Source of the DNA: Streptomyces sp. NBC_01451
Lineage (GTDB): Bacteria > Actinomycetota > Actinomycetes > Streptomycetales > Streptomycetaceae
Reading direction: 5' to 3'
DNA length: 64,000 nt
Assembly (NCBI RefSeq): GCF_036227485.1
Contig: NZ_CP109479.1
Coordinates: 6,882,001-6,946,000, forward strand
Shown: in pieces, positions 24,469-32,497 of the stretch
Layout: every line of letters begins with the position of its first letter
Position numbering within the stretch: the stretch's first letter is position 1
The notes under the pieces: generated by a model
Databases searched by the model: none
What the model was told of the DNA's origin: nothing
Seen by the model: only the letters and a program-made list of their open reading frames with translations
Position numbers and translations under genes: made by a program

Positions 24469-25727
24469 CCGGCGGAGTCACCGGAGGCGTCCACCGCCAC
24501 GGTCAGGATCGACCGGACCTGGGCGATGATGTCCAGCCGGTTCCGCACGAACTCGGGGTCGGTCACGGCCCCGGTCGCCGGGTCGGTGTTGCCCGTCCCG
24601 AACTGAAGCACCGGCGTGTGCACATGTCCGCCGGGCAGCGTGGCGCCCAGACCGAGCCGGTCGCGCAACAGGGTCGCCCGGTAGGCGATCTCGTTGGACA
24701 GGTAGTTCCCGCCGCCCCCGGCCCGAGCCGTCGACCCGTCGGTGGGCCCGTCGGCCCGGACGACGGGATCGGTGCCGCCGGCCGGTATCTCGGTCACGCT
24801 CGTGTTGTCGTACACGGGGAACCGCCCGGTGTTCGCGGCGACAATCGCCTTGTAGGGCAGGGTCGTCGACGTCCACTGCGGCTGCGAGGCCGGGTCGCCG
24901 ACCGGAACGGTCTCCGTCCGGCCGATGTTCTCGTTGTCCGGGAAGCCGCCCCGCCAGGCCCCGTTGGTCCGCTCCACGTCGAACCGCCCGACCCGCCCCT
25001 GACTCACGGTGGCGAACAGATCGACCTTCGGCAGGACCGGCTTCAGCGCCCGCTCCACCGTGCCCTCCGCGAAGTCCTGCCAGCGCACCGGGAACACGAC
25101 GGTCTCGATCCTGACCCGGCCCTCCGCGGTCTCGATCACCGTGCCGTCGAGGGCGAGCGCGGTGGCACCGGACGGGTTGGAGATCCGTATGTCCCGGTCG
25201 AGCGTGAACGGATCGAACCCGGTGACGAGCACCCGCTTCAGCGCCCCGCCGCACGGATACCGGACCGACGTCTGCCCGCGCGAGTTCCGCTCCAACTCGG
25301 TCGACAGCGAAGCCCGTTGAGCGTCACTGAGCCCGAACGACGGCTCCCAAAGCCGCAGTTCACGAATCATGGCGAGCCGCGCCCAGTACAGCGGCCGGTC
25401 GTCGTCCCGGCTCAATCCGCCATCGGCCGGCCCGCGTCCCTGCGCCCGGTCGACGGCCCGCTGCCACAGCGCCGCTCCCTGGCGTACGACCAGTCCGCGG
25501 GCCTGCGCGTACGAGCGCGCGCCGCCGAGCGCCCGGGCGAACGCCGGGGCCACGGCGTCGAACCCGGAACGCCTGAGGATCTCCTGCGGCGCCGCCCCGT
25601 CGAGCCGCCGCTCCTCGACCGTGGGTGGTGCGGCCGAGGTGTCCGCCGCCGAGGCCGTGGCGGGCGCGGAGAGCCCCGCCAGCAGTGCGAGTCCGAGTAT
25701 GCCGATCCGAACACGTGGGGAATCCAA
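24441..25727 (-). CDS. Secreted pyroglutamyl-peptidase (C15)-like protein lacking the catalytic Cys
   Basis: 428 residues with an N-terminal signal (IGILGLALLAGLSAPATASA). The first 140 residues are unique. The rest aligns with pyroglutamyl peptidase I: VLVTGFDPFTLDRDIRISNP, then GRFDVERTNGAWRGGFPDNE carrying the Glu. NYLSNEIAYRA lies where the family has NYxCN, and GHVHTPVL carries the catalytic His. At residue 344 (codon 24696-24698, TCC) the nucleophilic Cys is Ser. The family is normally about 215 residues and cytoplasmic, so this is a double-length exported variant. It may be a serine-type enzyme or a binding protein. Divergent from a GH3 glycosidase gene. Confidence 0.75.
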   Translation of the reverse strand: MDSPRVRIGILGLALLAGLSAPATASAADTSAAPPTVEERRLDGAAPQEILRRSGFDAVAPAFARALGGARSYAQARGLVVRQGAALWQRAVDRAQGRGPADGGLSRDDDRPLYWARLAMIRELRLWEPSFGLSDAQRASLSTELERNSRGQTSVRYPCGGALKRVLVTGFDPFTLDRDIRISNPSGATALALDGTVIETAEGRVRIETVVFPVRWQDFAEGTVERALKPVLPKVDLFATVSQGRVGRFDVERTNGAWRGGFPDNENIGRTETVPVGDPASQPQWTSTTLPYKAIVAANTGRFPVYDNTSVTEIPAGGTDPVVRADGPTDGSTARAGGGGNYLSNEIAYRATLLRDRLGLGATLPGGHVHTPVLQFGTGNTDPATGAVTDPEFVRNRLDIIAQVRSILTVAVDASGDSAGQEDEADVS

Positions 25728-25865
25728 GGGAGTTCAGCCTTCCGTCGTCGTGGGGACACAGCAGTGGGGTGCTGCCGGACGGCCGCAGTATCGCGTGGCG
25801 GAAGTGGTCTACGCCATAGTGGGAGCCGGGGAGACGTTCATGCACTTCGACGAGGAGGCGCCCAC

Positions 25866-28334
25866 GTGACGGAGACACCGCAGGGATCGCAGGCACCGAG
25901 CGACAAGGCACGTGAGGCGGCCGTCGAGGCTGCTCTCGGCAGGCTCGACCTGGACGACAAGGCCCGGCTGCTGGCCGGGCAGGACATGTGGTCGCTGCCC
26001 GAGCTGCCCGGGATCGGACTGCGGTCCCTGGTCATGTCCGACGGCCCGATCGGTGTCCGCGGTACCCGCTGGACCGCCGACGACCCTTCCGTCGCGCTGC
26101 CCTCCCCGACCGCCCTCGCCGCCACCTGGGACCCCGAACTCGCCCACAGGGCAGGCGTTCTGCTGGCCCAGGAGGCCCGCCGCAAGGGCGTCCACGTGCT
26201 CCTCGCGCCCACCGTCAACCTGCACCGCTCCCCGCTCGGCGGCCGGCACTTCGAGGCGTACAGCGAGGACCCGTACCTCACCGGGCGGATCGGCGCCGGC
26301 TATGTGAACGGCGTCCAGTCCGGCGGCGTCGCCACCACCGTCAAGCACTTCGTCGCCAACGACGCCGAGACCGACCGCTTCACCGTGGACAACCAGGTCT
26401 CCGCCCGCGCCCTGCGCGAGCTCTACCTGGCCCCCTTCGAGGCCATCGTCGAGAACGCCCACCCCTGGGGCATCATGACCGCCTACAACACGGTCAACGG
26501 CACGACGATGAGTGAGCACCGCTACCTGGTCAACGAGGTCCTGCGCGGCGAATGGGGCTTCGACGGCTACAACGTCTCCGACTGGATGGCCGCCCGCTCG
26601 ACCACCGGCGCCATCGACGGCGGCCTCGACGTCGCCATGCCCGGCCCGAGGACGGTGTACGGAGCCCCCCTCGCCCGGGCCGTACGGGACGGACGCGTGG
26701 CCGAGGCCACCCTCGACGGGGCCGTACGCAACGTGCTGCGCCTCGCCGCCCGCGTCGGCATCCTGGCGGGCGCCGAACCGGCCGTCGCCGACACCGGCCT
26801 CCCCGCGCCGGTCGACGGGGAGGCCCTGGCCCGCGAGATCGCCCACCGCTCCTTCGTCCTGGTCCGCAACCAGGGCGCCCTCCCGCTGCCCGAAGGGCGA
26901 ACGGTCGCCCTCATCGGCGCCGCCGCCCGCGACGCCCGCGTCCTCGGCGGCGGCTCCGCCACCGTCTTCCCGGCCCGTGTCGTCTCCCCGCTCGACGGCC
27001 TCACCGCCGCCCTCCCCGAAGGCACCCTGACCTACGCCGTCGGCGCCGACCCGAACACCGAACTCGCCGTCGCCGACAAGGGGTTCGCGCTGCGCGCCGT
27101 CTGCCGCGACACCGCCGGCACGGTCCTCGGCACCGGTTCCGCGCCCAGCGGCCAGATCAACTGGATGGGCGCGGACCTCCCCGACGGCGTCACCCACGAC
27201 CGGCTCCACACCGTCGAACTCACCGGCACCTTCACCCCGCGCGCCACCGGCCCGCACACCTTCGGCATCAAGGGCCTCGGCGCCTTCACCTTCACCGTCG
27301 ACGGCACGACGTACTACGACGACGTCCAGACCACCGACAGCGACGACCCCTTCATCTCGTTCTTCGGCGACCCCGAGCCCCGCGCCGAGGTCCGACTCAC
27401 CGCGGACACACCGGTCGAGGTGTCCCTCACCCACGCCGTCGTCTTCCCCGCCGACGCCGCGATGAAGTCCGTCGGCTTCAGCCTGTGCCACCAGGAACCG
27501 CGGCGCGACCCCGACGAACTGATCGCCGAGGCCGCCGAGGCCGCCCGCGCCGCGGACACCGCCGTCGTCGTGGTCGCCACCACCGACCGCGTCGAGTCGG
27601 AGGGCTTCGACCGCGCCGACCTCCGGCTCCCGGGCCACCAGGACGACCTGGTGCGCGCCGTCGCCGCCGCCAACCCGAACACCGTCGTGGTCGTCAACTC
27701 CGGCTCCCCGGTGGAGCTGCCCTGGCGCGACGAGGTCGCCGCCGTGCTGCTGAGCTGGTTCCCCGGCCAGGAGGGCGGCGCGGCCCTGGCGGACGTACTC
27801 ACCGGCGACCGGGAACCCGGCGGCCGGCTCCCCACCACCTGGGGCGCGCTCACCGACGCCCCGGTCACCCGGGTGACCCCGACCGATGGCGAACTCCCTT
27901 ACAGCGAGGGCGTGTTCATCGGCTACCGCGCCTGGGAGAAGGAGGGCAGGACACCCTCGTACCCCTTCGGCCACGGCCTCGGCTACACCGACTGGACGTA
28001 CGGGACGGCCGAGGCGGAGGCGAGCCGGGAGGACGGCGTGACGGTCACCGTCCGGGTCACCAACTCGGGTGCGCGCGCCGGCCGGGAGGTCGTCCAGGCG
28101 TACCTCGCACCGGTCGCTCCGGACCCCGACCGCCCGGCCCGCTGGCTCGCCGCCTTCGCCGGGATCGAGGCCGGGCCGGGCGAAACGGTGGAAGCGGTCC
28201 TCGAACTCCAGCGCCGCGCCTTCGAGATCTGGGACGAGTCCGCCGACGCCTGGGCCTTTGTGAAGGGTTCGTACGAAATCCAGGTGGGTCGCTCGATCAC
28301 CGACCGCAGGCTCACCGCGCCGATTACGGTCTAA
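25866..28334 (+). CDS. Glycoside hydrolase family 3 beta-glucosidase with PA14 insert
   Basis: 822 residues from GTG 25866 behind GAGGAGG. No signal peptide, so cytoplasmic. Domain order: GH3 (beta/alpha) barrel (about 20-300) with KHFVANDAETDR and the nucleophile Asp 239 in YNVSDWMA; GH3 alpha/beta sandwich beginning near 340 and interrupted by a PA14 domain (about 400-530, GTFTPRATGPHTFGIKG); then the sandwich continues (VVVATTDRVESEGFDRADLRLPG) and a C-terminal fibronectin-like domain follows. The acid/base Glu is expected in the sandwich or PA14-proximal loop. Such intracellular enzymes release glucose or other sugars from imported beta-glycosides, which fits a mutarotase gene immediately downstream on the other strand. 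Confidence 0.93.
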   Translation: MTETPQGSQAPSDKAREAAVEAALGRLDLDDKARLLAGQDMWSLPELPGIGLRSLVMSDGPIGVRGTRWTADDPSVALPSPTALAATWDPELAHRAGVLLAQEARRKGVHVLLAPTVNLHRSPLGGRHFEAYSEDPYLTGRIGAGYVNGVQSGGVATTVKHFVANDAETDRFTVDNQVSARALRELYLAPFEAIVENAHPWGIMTAYNTVNGTTMSEHRYLVNEVLRGEWGFDGYNVSDWMAARSTTGAIDGGLDVAMPGPRTVYGAPLARAVRDGRVAEATLDGAVRNVLRLAARVGILAGAEPAVADTGLPAPVDGEALAREIAHRSFVLVRNQGALPLPEGRTVALIGAAARDARVLGGGSATVFPARVVSPLDGLTAALPEGTLTYAVGADPNTELAVADKGFALRAVCRDTAGTVLGTGSAPSGQINWMGADLPDGVTHDRLHTVELTGTFTPRATGPHTFGIKGLGAFTFTVDGTTYYDDVQTTDSDDPFISFFGDPEPRAEVRLTADTPVEVSLTHAVVFPADAAMKSVGFSLCHQEPRRDPDELIAEAAEAARAADTAVVVVATTDRVESEGFDRADLRLPGHQDDLVRAVAAANPNTVVVVNSGSPVELPWRDEVAAVLLSWFPGQEGGAALADVLTGDREPGGRLPTTWGALTDAPVTRVTPTDGELPYSEGVFIGYRAWEKEGRTPSYPFGHGLGYTDWTYGTAEAEASREDGVTVTVRVTNSGARAGREVVQAYLAPVAPDPDRPARWLAAFAGIEAGPGETVEAVLELQRRAFEIWDESADAWAFVKGSYEIQVGRSITDRRLTAPITV

Positions 28335-28464
28335 CCGAGGGCAGTCCGCCCCACCAGCCGGCCCCGGCCCGGGACCTGACCCCCGGACCGGGGCTCGCCG
28401 GCGGCCGGTGCGGGCAATGGACCGCGCACCCCAAAAGCCGCGCGCCGCACCCCGTACCTCGCTC

Positions 28465-29451
28465 TCAGTCCCGTACCCCGAACCCGAACACCGTCTCCGA
28501 GCGGAACGTGTCACCCGGCCGCAGTTCCGTGCTCGGGAAATCGGGCCGGTTCGGCGAGTCGGGGAAGTGCTGCGTCTCCAGGGCGATGCCGCGCCTGGGG
28601 CCGAACGGCTCGCCCAAGTGGTCGGCGGTGTAGAGCTGAAGGCCGGGCTCCGTCGTCGCCACGGTCAGGAACCGCCCCGAGGCCGGGTCGTGGAGCTCGG
28701 CGACCGCGACCGCGTCAGCCGTCCGCCCCTTGTCGAGGACGAAGTTGTGGTCGTACCAGGCACCCACCTCCCGCTCCCCACGGAAGTCGAAGCGGGTACC
28801 CGCCACCGGCTCGACTCCCGTCGGGATCAGGTCCGCGTCGACCGGGGTGTACCGCGAGGCGTCGATGCGCAGTGCGTGCCCGGCCGCGCTGCCGGAGGCA
28901 TGCCCCGCCACGTTCCAGTACGTGTGGTTCGTCAGGTTGATCACCGTCGGCGCGTCCGTGACCGCCTCGTACCCGATCCGCAGCGCCCCGGCCGCGTCCA
29001 GCGTGTACGTCGCCGACAGCTCCAGGCGCCCCGGGAACCCCTCCTCGCCGTCCGGGCTCACCCGGGACAGCCGCACCCCGTGCTCGACCGGCTCCGCGTC
29101 CCACACCCGCTTGTCGAAACCGTGGACGCCCCCGTGCAGGCAGTTGGGCGCGTTGTTGCGCGCGAGCCGGTACGTCCGGCCGTCCAGCGCGAAGGCGCCG
29201 CCCGCGATGCGGTTCGCGTACCGACCCACCAGCGCGCCGAAGTACGGCTCCGGGTGCGCCAGATAACCGTCCAGGTCCGGGAAGCCCAGCACCACGTCCA
29301 CGAGCCGCCCGGCCCGGTCCGGAACCTCGACCGACTGCACGATCCCGCCGTACGACAGCACGCGCACCCGGACCCCGGAACGCTCCAGCGTCCAGCGGTG
29401 GACGGGGGTGCCGTCGGAAAGTGTGCCGAAGAGTTCGTTCATGTGGGCCAT
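28465..29451 (-). CDS. galM: Aldose 1-epimerase (second copy)
   Basis: 328 residues, full length for the family. Hallmarks are LSYGGIVQSVEVPDR, GRYANRIAGG, NCLHGGVHGFDK with the first catalytic His, NLTNHTYWNVAG with the second His, and the catalytic Glu region ALETQHFPDSPNRPDF. It is paralogous to the truncated gene at 1-943 (same N-terminal layout LFGTL.DGT.VHRW and the same TTEPGLQ block). Start ATG 29451 is 10 bp from the stop of the SGNH gene on the same strand; ATG 29442 is an alternative. It probably serves the glycosidase encoded convergently. The 130-bp gap to that gene is GC-rich with hairpin potential but no gene. Confidence 0.93.
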   Translation of the reverse strand: MAHMNELFGTLSDGTPVHRWTLERSGVRVRVLSYGGIVQSVEVPDRAGRLVDVVLGFPDLDGYLAHPEPYFGALVGRYANRIAGGAFALDGRTYRLARNNAPNCLHGGVHGFDKRVWDAEPVEHGVRLSRVSPDGEEGFPGRLELSATYTLDAAGALRIGYEAVTDAPTVINLTNHTYWNVAGHASGSAAGHALRIDASRYTPVDADLIPTGVEPVAGTRFDFRGEREVGAWYDHNFVLDKGRTADAVAVAELHDPASGRFLTVATTEPGLQLYTADHLGEPFGPRRGIALETQHFPDSPNRPDFPSTELRPGDTFRSETVFGFGVRD

Positions 29452-29461
29452 GCGGAAAACC

Positions 29462-30364
29462 CTAGGTCACCGCCTTCTCGCCGGTGACCCCGCGGTACGC
29501 CAACTCGGCCAGCCGCGCCTGCCCGTCGCGGCTCGGATGGAACCAGTCCCAGGGACTCAGCTGTCGTACGCCGAAGTCGAAGTCGAAGACCGCGCCGCCG
29601 TCGAACCGGCACAGCCGATCCGTGGCGCACACCTCTTTCAGCGCCGAGTTGTACGCCTCCACCCGCGCCCGCACCTCGTCCCGCCGCGCGGTCGCCGCCG
29701 CGTCGACGGCGTCCGGGTCGGCGAGCATCGACTGACAGATCCCCAGCTTCCACACCGCCTTGCCCGTCGCACTGGTCCGCCCCTGCGACCAGAGCCGCTT
29801 CAGATCCGGCACGCTCGCCACATACACCTGGCTCCTGGGCGCGGCCGTACGCAGGGTCCGCAACGCCTCCTCGAACGAGGACCGGAAGGCGGCCACCGGC
29901 GTCATCTCCGCCACCGACGCCCGGCACGCGTCGTTGGCCCCCGTCATGACCGTCACCAGCGCCGGCTTCCGGGCGGCGGCCTGCGTCATCTGGGCGGGCA
30001 GACCGGCCATCCGGGACCCGCTGACCGCGTAGTTCCAGCTGCGCGAGGCAGCCCCGGACGCCCCCAGCAGCCGTACGGCCAGACTGTTCACTTCCTTGTC
30101 GCTGCCGGTCGCCCAGGACGCCTCGGGGCAGTCGGACAGCACCGAACAGGCGTCGAAACCGCGCGTGATGGAGTCGCCAACGGCGGCTATGGAAGCCGGG
30201 CCGGTGTCCCAGCCCGGCGTCGGGGTGGCGGACGGCTTCGCCTGCGCCCGCGTGCCGTCCGGAGCCGGAGACGTGCCACCGGCGGCGTCACACCCGGCGA
30301 CGCCCAGCAGGGCCGCCGACACCACGGCGACGACGGCCCGCGAACGGTGACTTCGTTTCCGCAT
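29462..30364 (-). CDS. SGNH/GDSL-family esterase lipoprotein
   Basis: 300 residues from ATG 30364; longer frames lack a ribosome site and would bury the signal peptide. The signal MRKRSHRSRAVVAVVSAALL leads to lipobox LGVAGC (Cys 25), then a Pro/Thr/Ala-rich linker. SGNH blocks are present: VGDSITRGF (Ser 65), the Gly in SGSRMAGL, GANDACR (Asn) and WDWFHPS with Asp and His near the C-terminus. It is an extracytoplasmic esterase or lipase of unknown substrate, anchored to the membrane. Cysteine pairs (CSVLSDC, CATDRLC) suggest disulfides, as in secreted Streptomyces SGNH enzymes. Confidence 0.88.
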   Translation of the reverse strand: MRKRSHRSRAVVAVVSAALLGVAGCDAAGGTSPAPDGTRAQAKPSATPTPGWDTGPASIAAVGDSITRGFDACSVLSDCPEASWATGSDKEVNSLAVRLLGASGAASRSWNYAVSGSRMAGLPAQMTQAAARKPALVTVMTGANDACRASVAEMTPVAAFRSSFEEALRTLRTAAPRSQVYVASVPDLKRLWSQGRTSATGKAVWKLGICQSMLADPDAVDAAATARRDEVRARVEAYNSALKEVCATDRLCRFDGGAVFDFDFGVRQLSPWDWFHPSRDGQARLAELAYRGVTGEKAVT

Positions 30365-30635
30365 CCTTCGGGTCCCCTCGGTCGGCGTGCAATGGCTCTC
30401 GCCCTTAACAACGCACGACAGTTCCCGAACCGAAAACAACTAATGCACCAGACATCGCAACGTCGCACACCCGTACAAGCGTCCCCCTGGGTGAATGGCA
30501 GGCGTTTCATGGCATCGGGACCGACGGTACGTCACACTCCTTGCGCCGTCGCACGGTAGCCTCGCCATCAACGCGGCTGCCCGTCGGCGCTGCTCAGCCA
30601 GTCCGCAAGATGTCCCGCTCTGTCCGGAGGTTGCA

Positions 30636-31130
30636 GTGACGACACGTGGAGTTCTGTACGTGCACTCCGCGCCGCGCGCGCTGTGCCCGCACGTCGAGTG
30701 GGCCGTCGCCGGAGTGCTCGGCACACGCGTCAGCCTCGACTGGATCCGCCAGCCCGCCGCACCGGGCACCTGGCGCTCCGAGTTCTCCTGGAAGGGCCAG
30801 GTCGGCACCGCGTCCAAGCTCGCGTCGGCCCTGCGCGGCTGGCAGCTGCTCCGCTTCGAGGTCACCGCGGAACCCTGTGCCACCGCCGAGGGCGAGCGCT
30901 ATAGCTGCACCCCCGACCTCGGCATCTACCACGCCGTCACCGGCATCCACGGCGACATCCTCATCCCCGAGGACCGCCTCCGCGCCGCCCTCACCCGTTC
31001 CCAGCGGGGCGAGACGGACCTGGAGGCCGAACTGGCCAAGCTTCTGGGCAAACCCTGGGACGACGAACTGGAGCCGTTCAGATACGCGGGCGAGGGTGCC
31101 CCGGTGAGATGGCTGCACCAGGTGGTGTGA
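30636..31130 (+). CDS. DUF3145 family protein
   Basis: 164 residues from GTG 30636 with GGAGG upstream. Conserved actinobacterial protein that is regularly encoded beside the fatty acid synthesis genes; its function is unknown. Recognisable blocks are GVLYVHSAPRALCPHVEWA, the WRSEFSWKGQVGTASKLAS block, LRFEVTAEP and the C-terminal AGEGAPVRWLHQVV. No signal peptide, no membrane segment. The upstream 30365-30635 gap carries only its promoter region. It would normally share a terminator with convergent fabF; here an IS30-type element separates the two halves of that hairpin. Confidence 0.88.
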   Translation: MTTRGVLYVHSAPRALCPHVEWAVAGVLGTRVSLDWIRQPAAPGTWRSEFSWKGQVGTASKLASALRGWQLLRFEVTAEPCATAEGERYSCTPDLGIYHAVTGIHGDILIPEDRLRAALTRSQRGETDLEAELAKLLGKPWDDELEPFRYAGEGAPVRWLHQVV

Positions 31131-31135
31131 TCTCC

Positions 31136-31155
31136 GTACGCGAAGGCCCCCACCG
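31136..31155 (+). terminator. Left arm of a terminator split by the IS element
   Basis: The 20-nt GTACGCGAAGGCCCCCACCG starts 5 bp after the DUF3145 stop. Its exact reverse complement stands at 32457-32476, on the other side of the IS. Together they would form a 20-bp perfect stem, with the AAGGCCCC/GGGGCCTT core typical of Streptomyces terminators. Confidence 0.75.
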
Positions 31156-31164
31156 AGGGCACTT

Positions 31165-31188
31165 GGGTTCTAGGAGTCGTCGCAACAC
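31165..31188 (+). repeat. Left terminal inverted repeat of IS30-type element
   Basis: GGGTTCTAGGAGTCGTCGCA followed by ACAC; pairs with 32425-32448 at 20 of 24 positions. The inner ...GTCGT(C/T)GCAACAC is the best conserved part. Confidence 0.7.
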
Positions 31189-31204
31189 CCCAGCTCAAGG
31201 GGTG
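31186..31204 (+). promoter_or_regulatory. Hairpin hiding the transposase ribosome site
   Basis: CACCCC-AGCTCAA-GGGGTG stem-loop. Its 3' arm contains the AAGGGG-type Shine-Dalgarno just before ATG 31207. A transcript entering from outside could fold this way and block translation, a known protection against read-through activation in several IS families. Its operation here is inferred. Confidence 0.5.
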
Positions 31205-31206
31205 CG

Positions 31207-32412
31207 ATGGAGTTCGAGATCCGCAAGGTGCGGACGGTGGCGCAAGGGCGTAGGCAGCTGGTCCGTGAGCGGGAGGAATACTTCCGGCTCATGGATCAGG
31301 GCCTGAGCAGCTTGGAAGCCTGCCGACGCGTCGGGATCAATATCCGGACGGGCAAGCGGTGGCGCAACGGCCGCAACCCGTCGGGCAGGCACAAGGCGGC
31401 GCCACCGGTCAAAGCGGTGGCGCCGTCTCCCGGTCCGTCCCGGTATCTGCGTGAGGCCGACCGGATCCACATCGCCGACCGGCTGCGGGAGAAGGCCACG
31501 GTCCGCACGATCGCCGCCGAGCTGGGTCGCAGCCCGTCCACCATCAGCCGGGAGATCTGCCGCAACCGGCACCCCGGCAACGGCCAGTACCGGCCCTTCG
31601 CCGCCCAGGCCCGCGCCGACTCCCGCCGGCCCCGGCCCAAAACCGGCAAGATCGGCCAGAACCCGCAGTTGCGGGACTTCATCCAGAACCACCTGGACAT
31701 ACGGTGGAGCCCGGAGCAGATCTGCCAGGCTCTGCGGGCACAGTTCCCCCGGCGGCCGGAGATGCACGTGGTCCACGAGACGGTCTACCAGGCCCTCTAC
31801 GTCCAAGGACGCGGCGAACTCCGCCGCGAACTGGCCAAAGCCCTCCGCTCGGGCCGCACCCGCCGCAAACCCCAGCAGCGCCAGCCGCGGTTCTCCACCC
31901 CCATGGTCATGATCAGTGAACGCCCCGCCGAAGCCGAGGACCGGGCCGTTCCCGGCCACTGGGAAGGCGACCTGATCATCGGCAAGGACGGCGCCTCCGC
32001 CATCGGCACGCTGGTCGAGCGCGCCACCCGCTACGTGATGCTGCTGCACCTGCCCGACGGCCGAACCGCCGAACATGTCCGCGACGCCCTGGTCGAAACC
32101 GCCCAGACCCTGCCCGCCCACCTGGTGCGGTCACTGACCTGGGACCAGGGCTCCGAGATGGCCGCCCACGCCTCCTTCACCCTGGCCACCGACATCCCGG
32201 TCTACTTCTGCGACCCGGCCAGCCCCTGGCAGCGCGGTTCGAACGAGAACACCAACGGCCTGCTGCGGCAGTACTTCCCCAAAGGCACCGACCTTGCGGT
32301 CCACACCCGCGAACGCCTGGACGCCGTTGCCGCCGAGCTCAACGGCCGCCCACGCAAAACACTCGACTGGGAAACCCCAGCCGAGCGCCTGCATAAACTG
32401 CTCGCGGCCTGA
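31207..32412 (+). CDS. IS30-family transposase
   Basis: 401 residues. The N-terminal part (about 1-60) has an additional helix-turn-helix-like region (LDQGLSSLEACRRVGINIRTGKRW). The IS30 HTH follows (RTIAAELGRSPSTISREICRN). The catalytic DDE core (rve type) has Asp in HWEGDLIIGK, Asp in LTWDQGSEM and Glu in QRGSNENTNGLLRQYFPKGT, the latter being the IS30 signature. The frame is complete, with no frameshift. ATG 31207 is preceded by AAGGGG, which is partly sequestered in a hairpin. Confidence 0.96.
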   Translation: MEFEIRKVRTVAQGRRQLVREREEYFRLMDQGLSSLEACRRVGINIRTGKRWRNGRNPSGRHKAAPPVKAVAPSPGPSRYLREADRIHIADRLREKATVRTIAAELGRSPSTISREICRNRHPGNGQYRPFAAQARADSRRPRPKTGKIGQNPQLRDFIQNHLDIRWSPEQICQALRAQFPRRPEMHVVHETVYQALYVQGRGELRRELAKALRSGRTRRKPQQRQPRFSTPMVMISERPAEAEDRAVPGHWEGDLIIGKDGASAIGTLVERATRYVMLLHLPDGRTAEHVRDALVETAQTLPAHLVRSLTWDQGSEMAAHASFTLATDIPVYFCDPASPWQRGSNENTNGLLRQYFPKGTDLAVHTRERLDAVAAELNGRPRKTLDWETPAERLHKLLAA

Positions 32413-32424
32413 TCAACCGACCAC

Positions 32425-32448
32425 GTGTTGCAACGACCCCTCGAATCC
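32425..32448 (+). repeat. Right terminal inverted repeat of IS30-type element
   Basis: Begins GTGTTGCAACGACCCCTCGA, ends ATCC, 13 bp after the transposase stop. Reverse complement matches 31165-31188 at 20 of 24 bases. Confidence 0.7.
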
Positions 32449-32456
32449 GCCAAATC

Positions 32457-32476
32457 CGGTGGGGGCCTTCGCGTAC
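32457..32476 (-). terminator. Right arm of the split DUF3145/fabF terminator
   Basis: CGGTGGGGGCCTTCGCGTAC, the exact reverse complement of 31136-31155, 21 bp beyond the fabF stop on the minus strand. With its partner 1.3 kb away, neither DUF3145 nor fabF now has a local copy of this stem. Confidence 0.75.
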
Positions 32477-32497
32477 TCATGTATGTGCCGGTGTCCG

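Larger units (their letters stand above)
31165..32448 (+). mobile_element. IS30-family insertion sequence
   Basis: About 1.28 kb, one transposase gene, bounded by imperfect 24-bp terminal inverted repeats (20 of 24 match): 31165-31188 and 32425-32448. The outermost bases and the target duplication (2-3 bp in this family) cannot be fixed without an empty-site sequence. It sits between DUF3145 and fabF, genes normally adjacent, so this is a recent insertion in a conserved region. The transposase frame is intact, suggesting the element could still be active. Confidence 0.85.

Noticed and set aside
25809..28514. 901-codon open frame on the minus strand
   Set aside because: It lies antisense to the GH3 glycosidase gene, has no recognisable domains and reads as the Val/Gly/Asp/Arg-rich mirror typical of GC-rich third positions.
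31136..32476. 20-bp perfect flanking repeats taken as the IS terminal inverted repeats
   Set aside because: A separate imperfect 24-bp inverted repeat lies just inside, next to the transposase gene. The outer arms have the sequence of a host terminator. The alternative is kept open in the findings.
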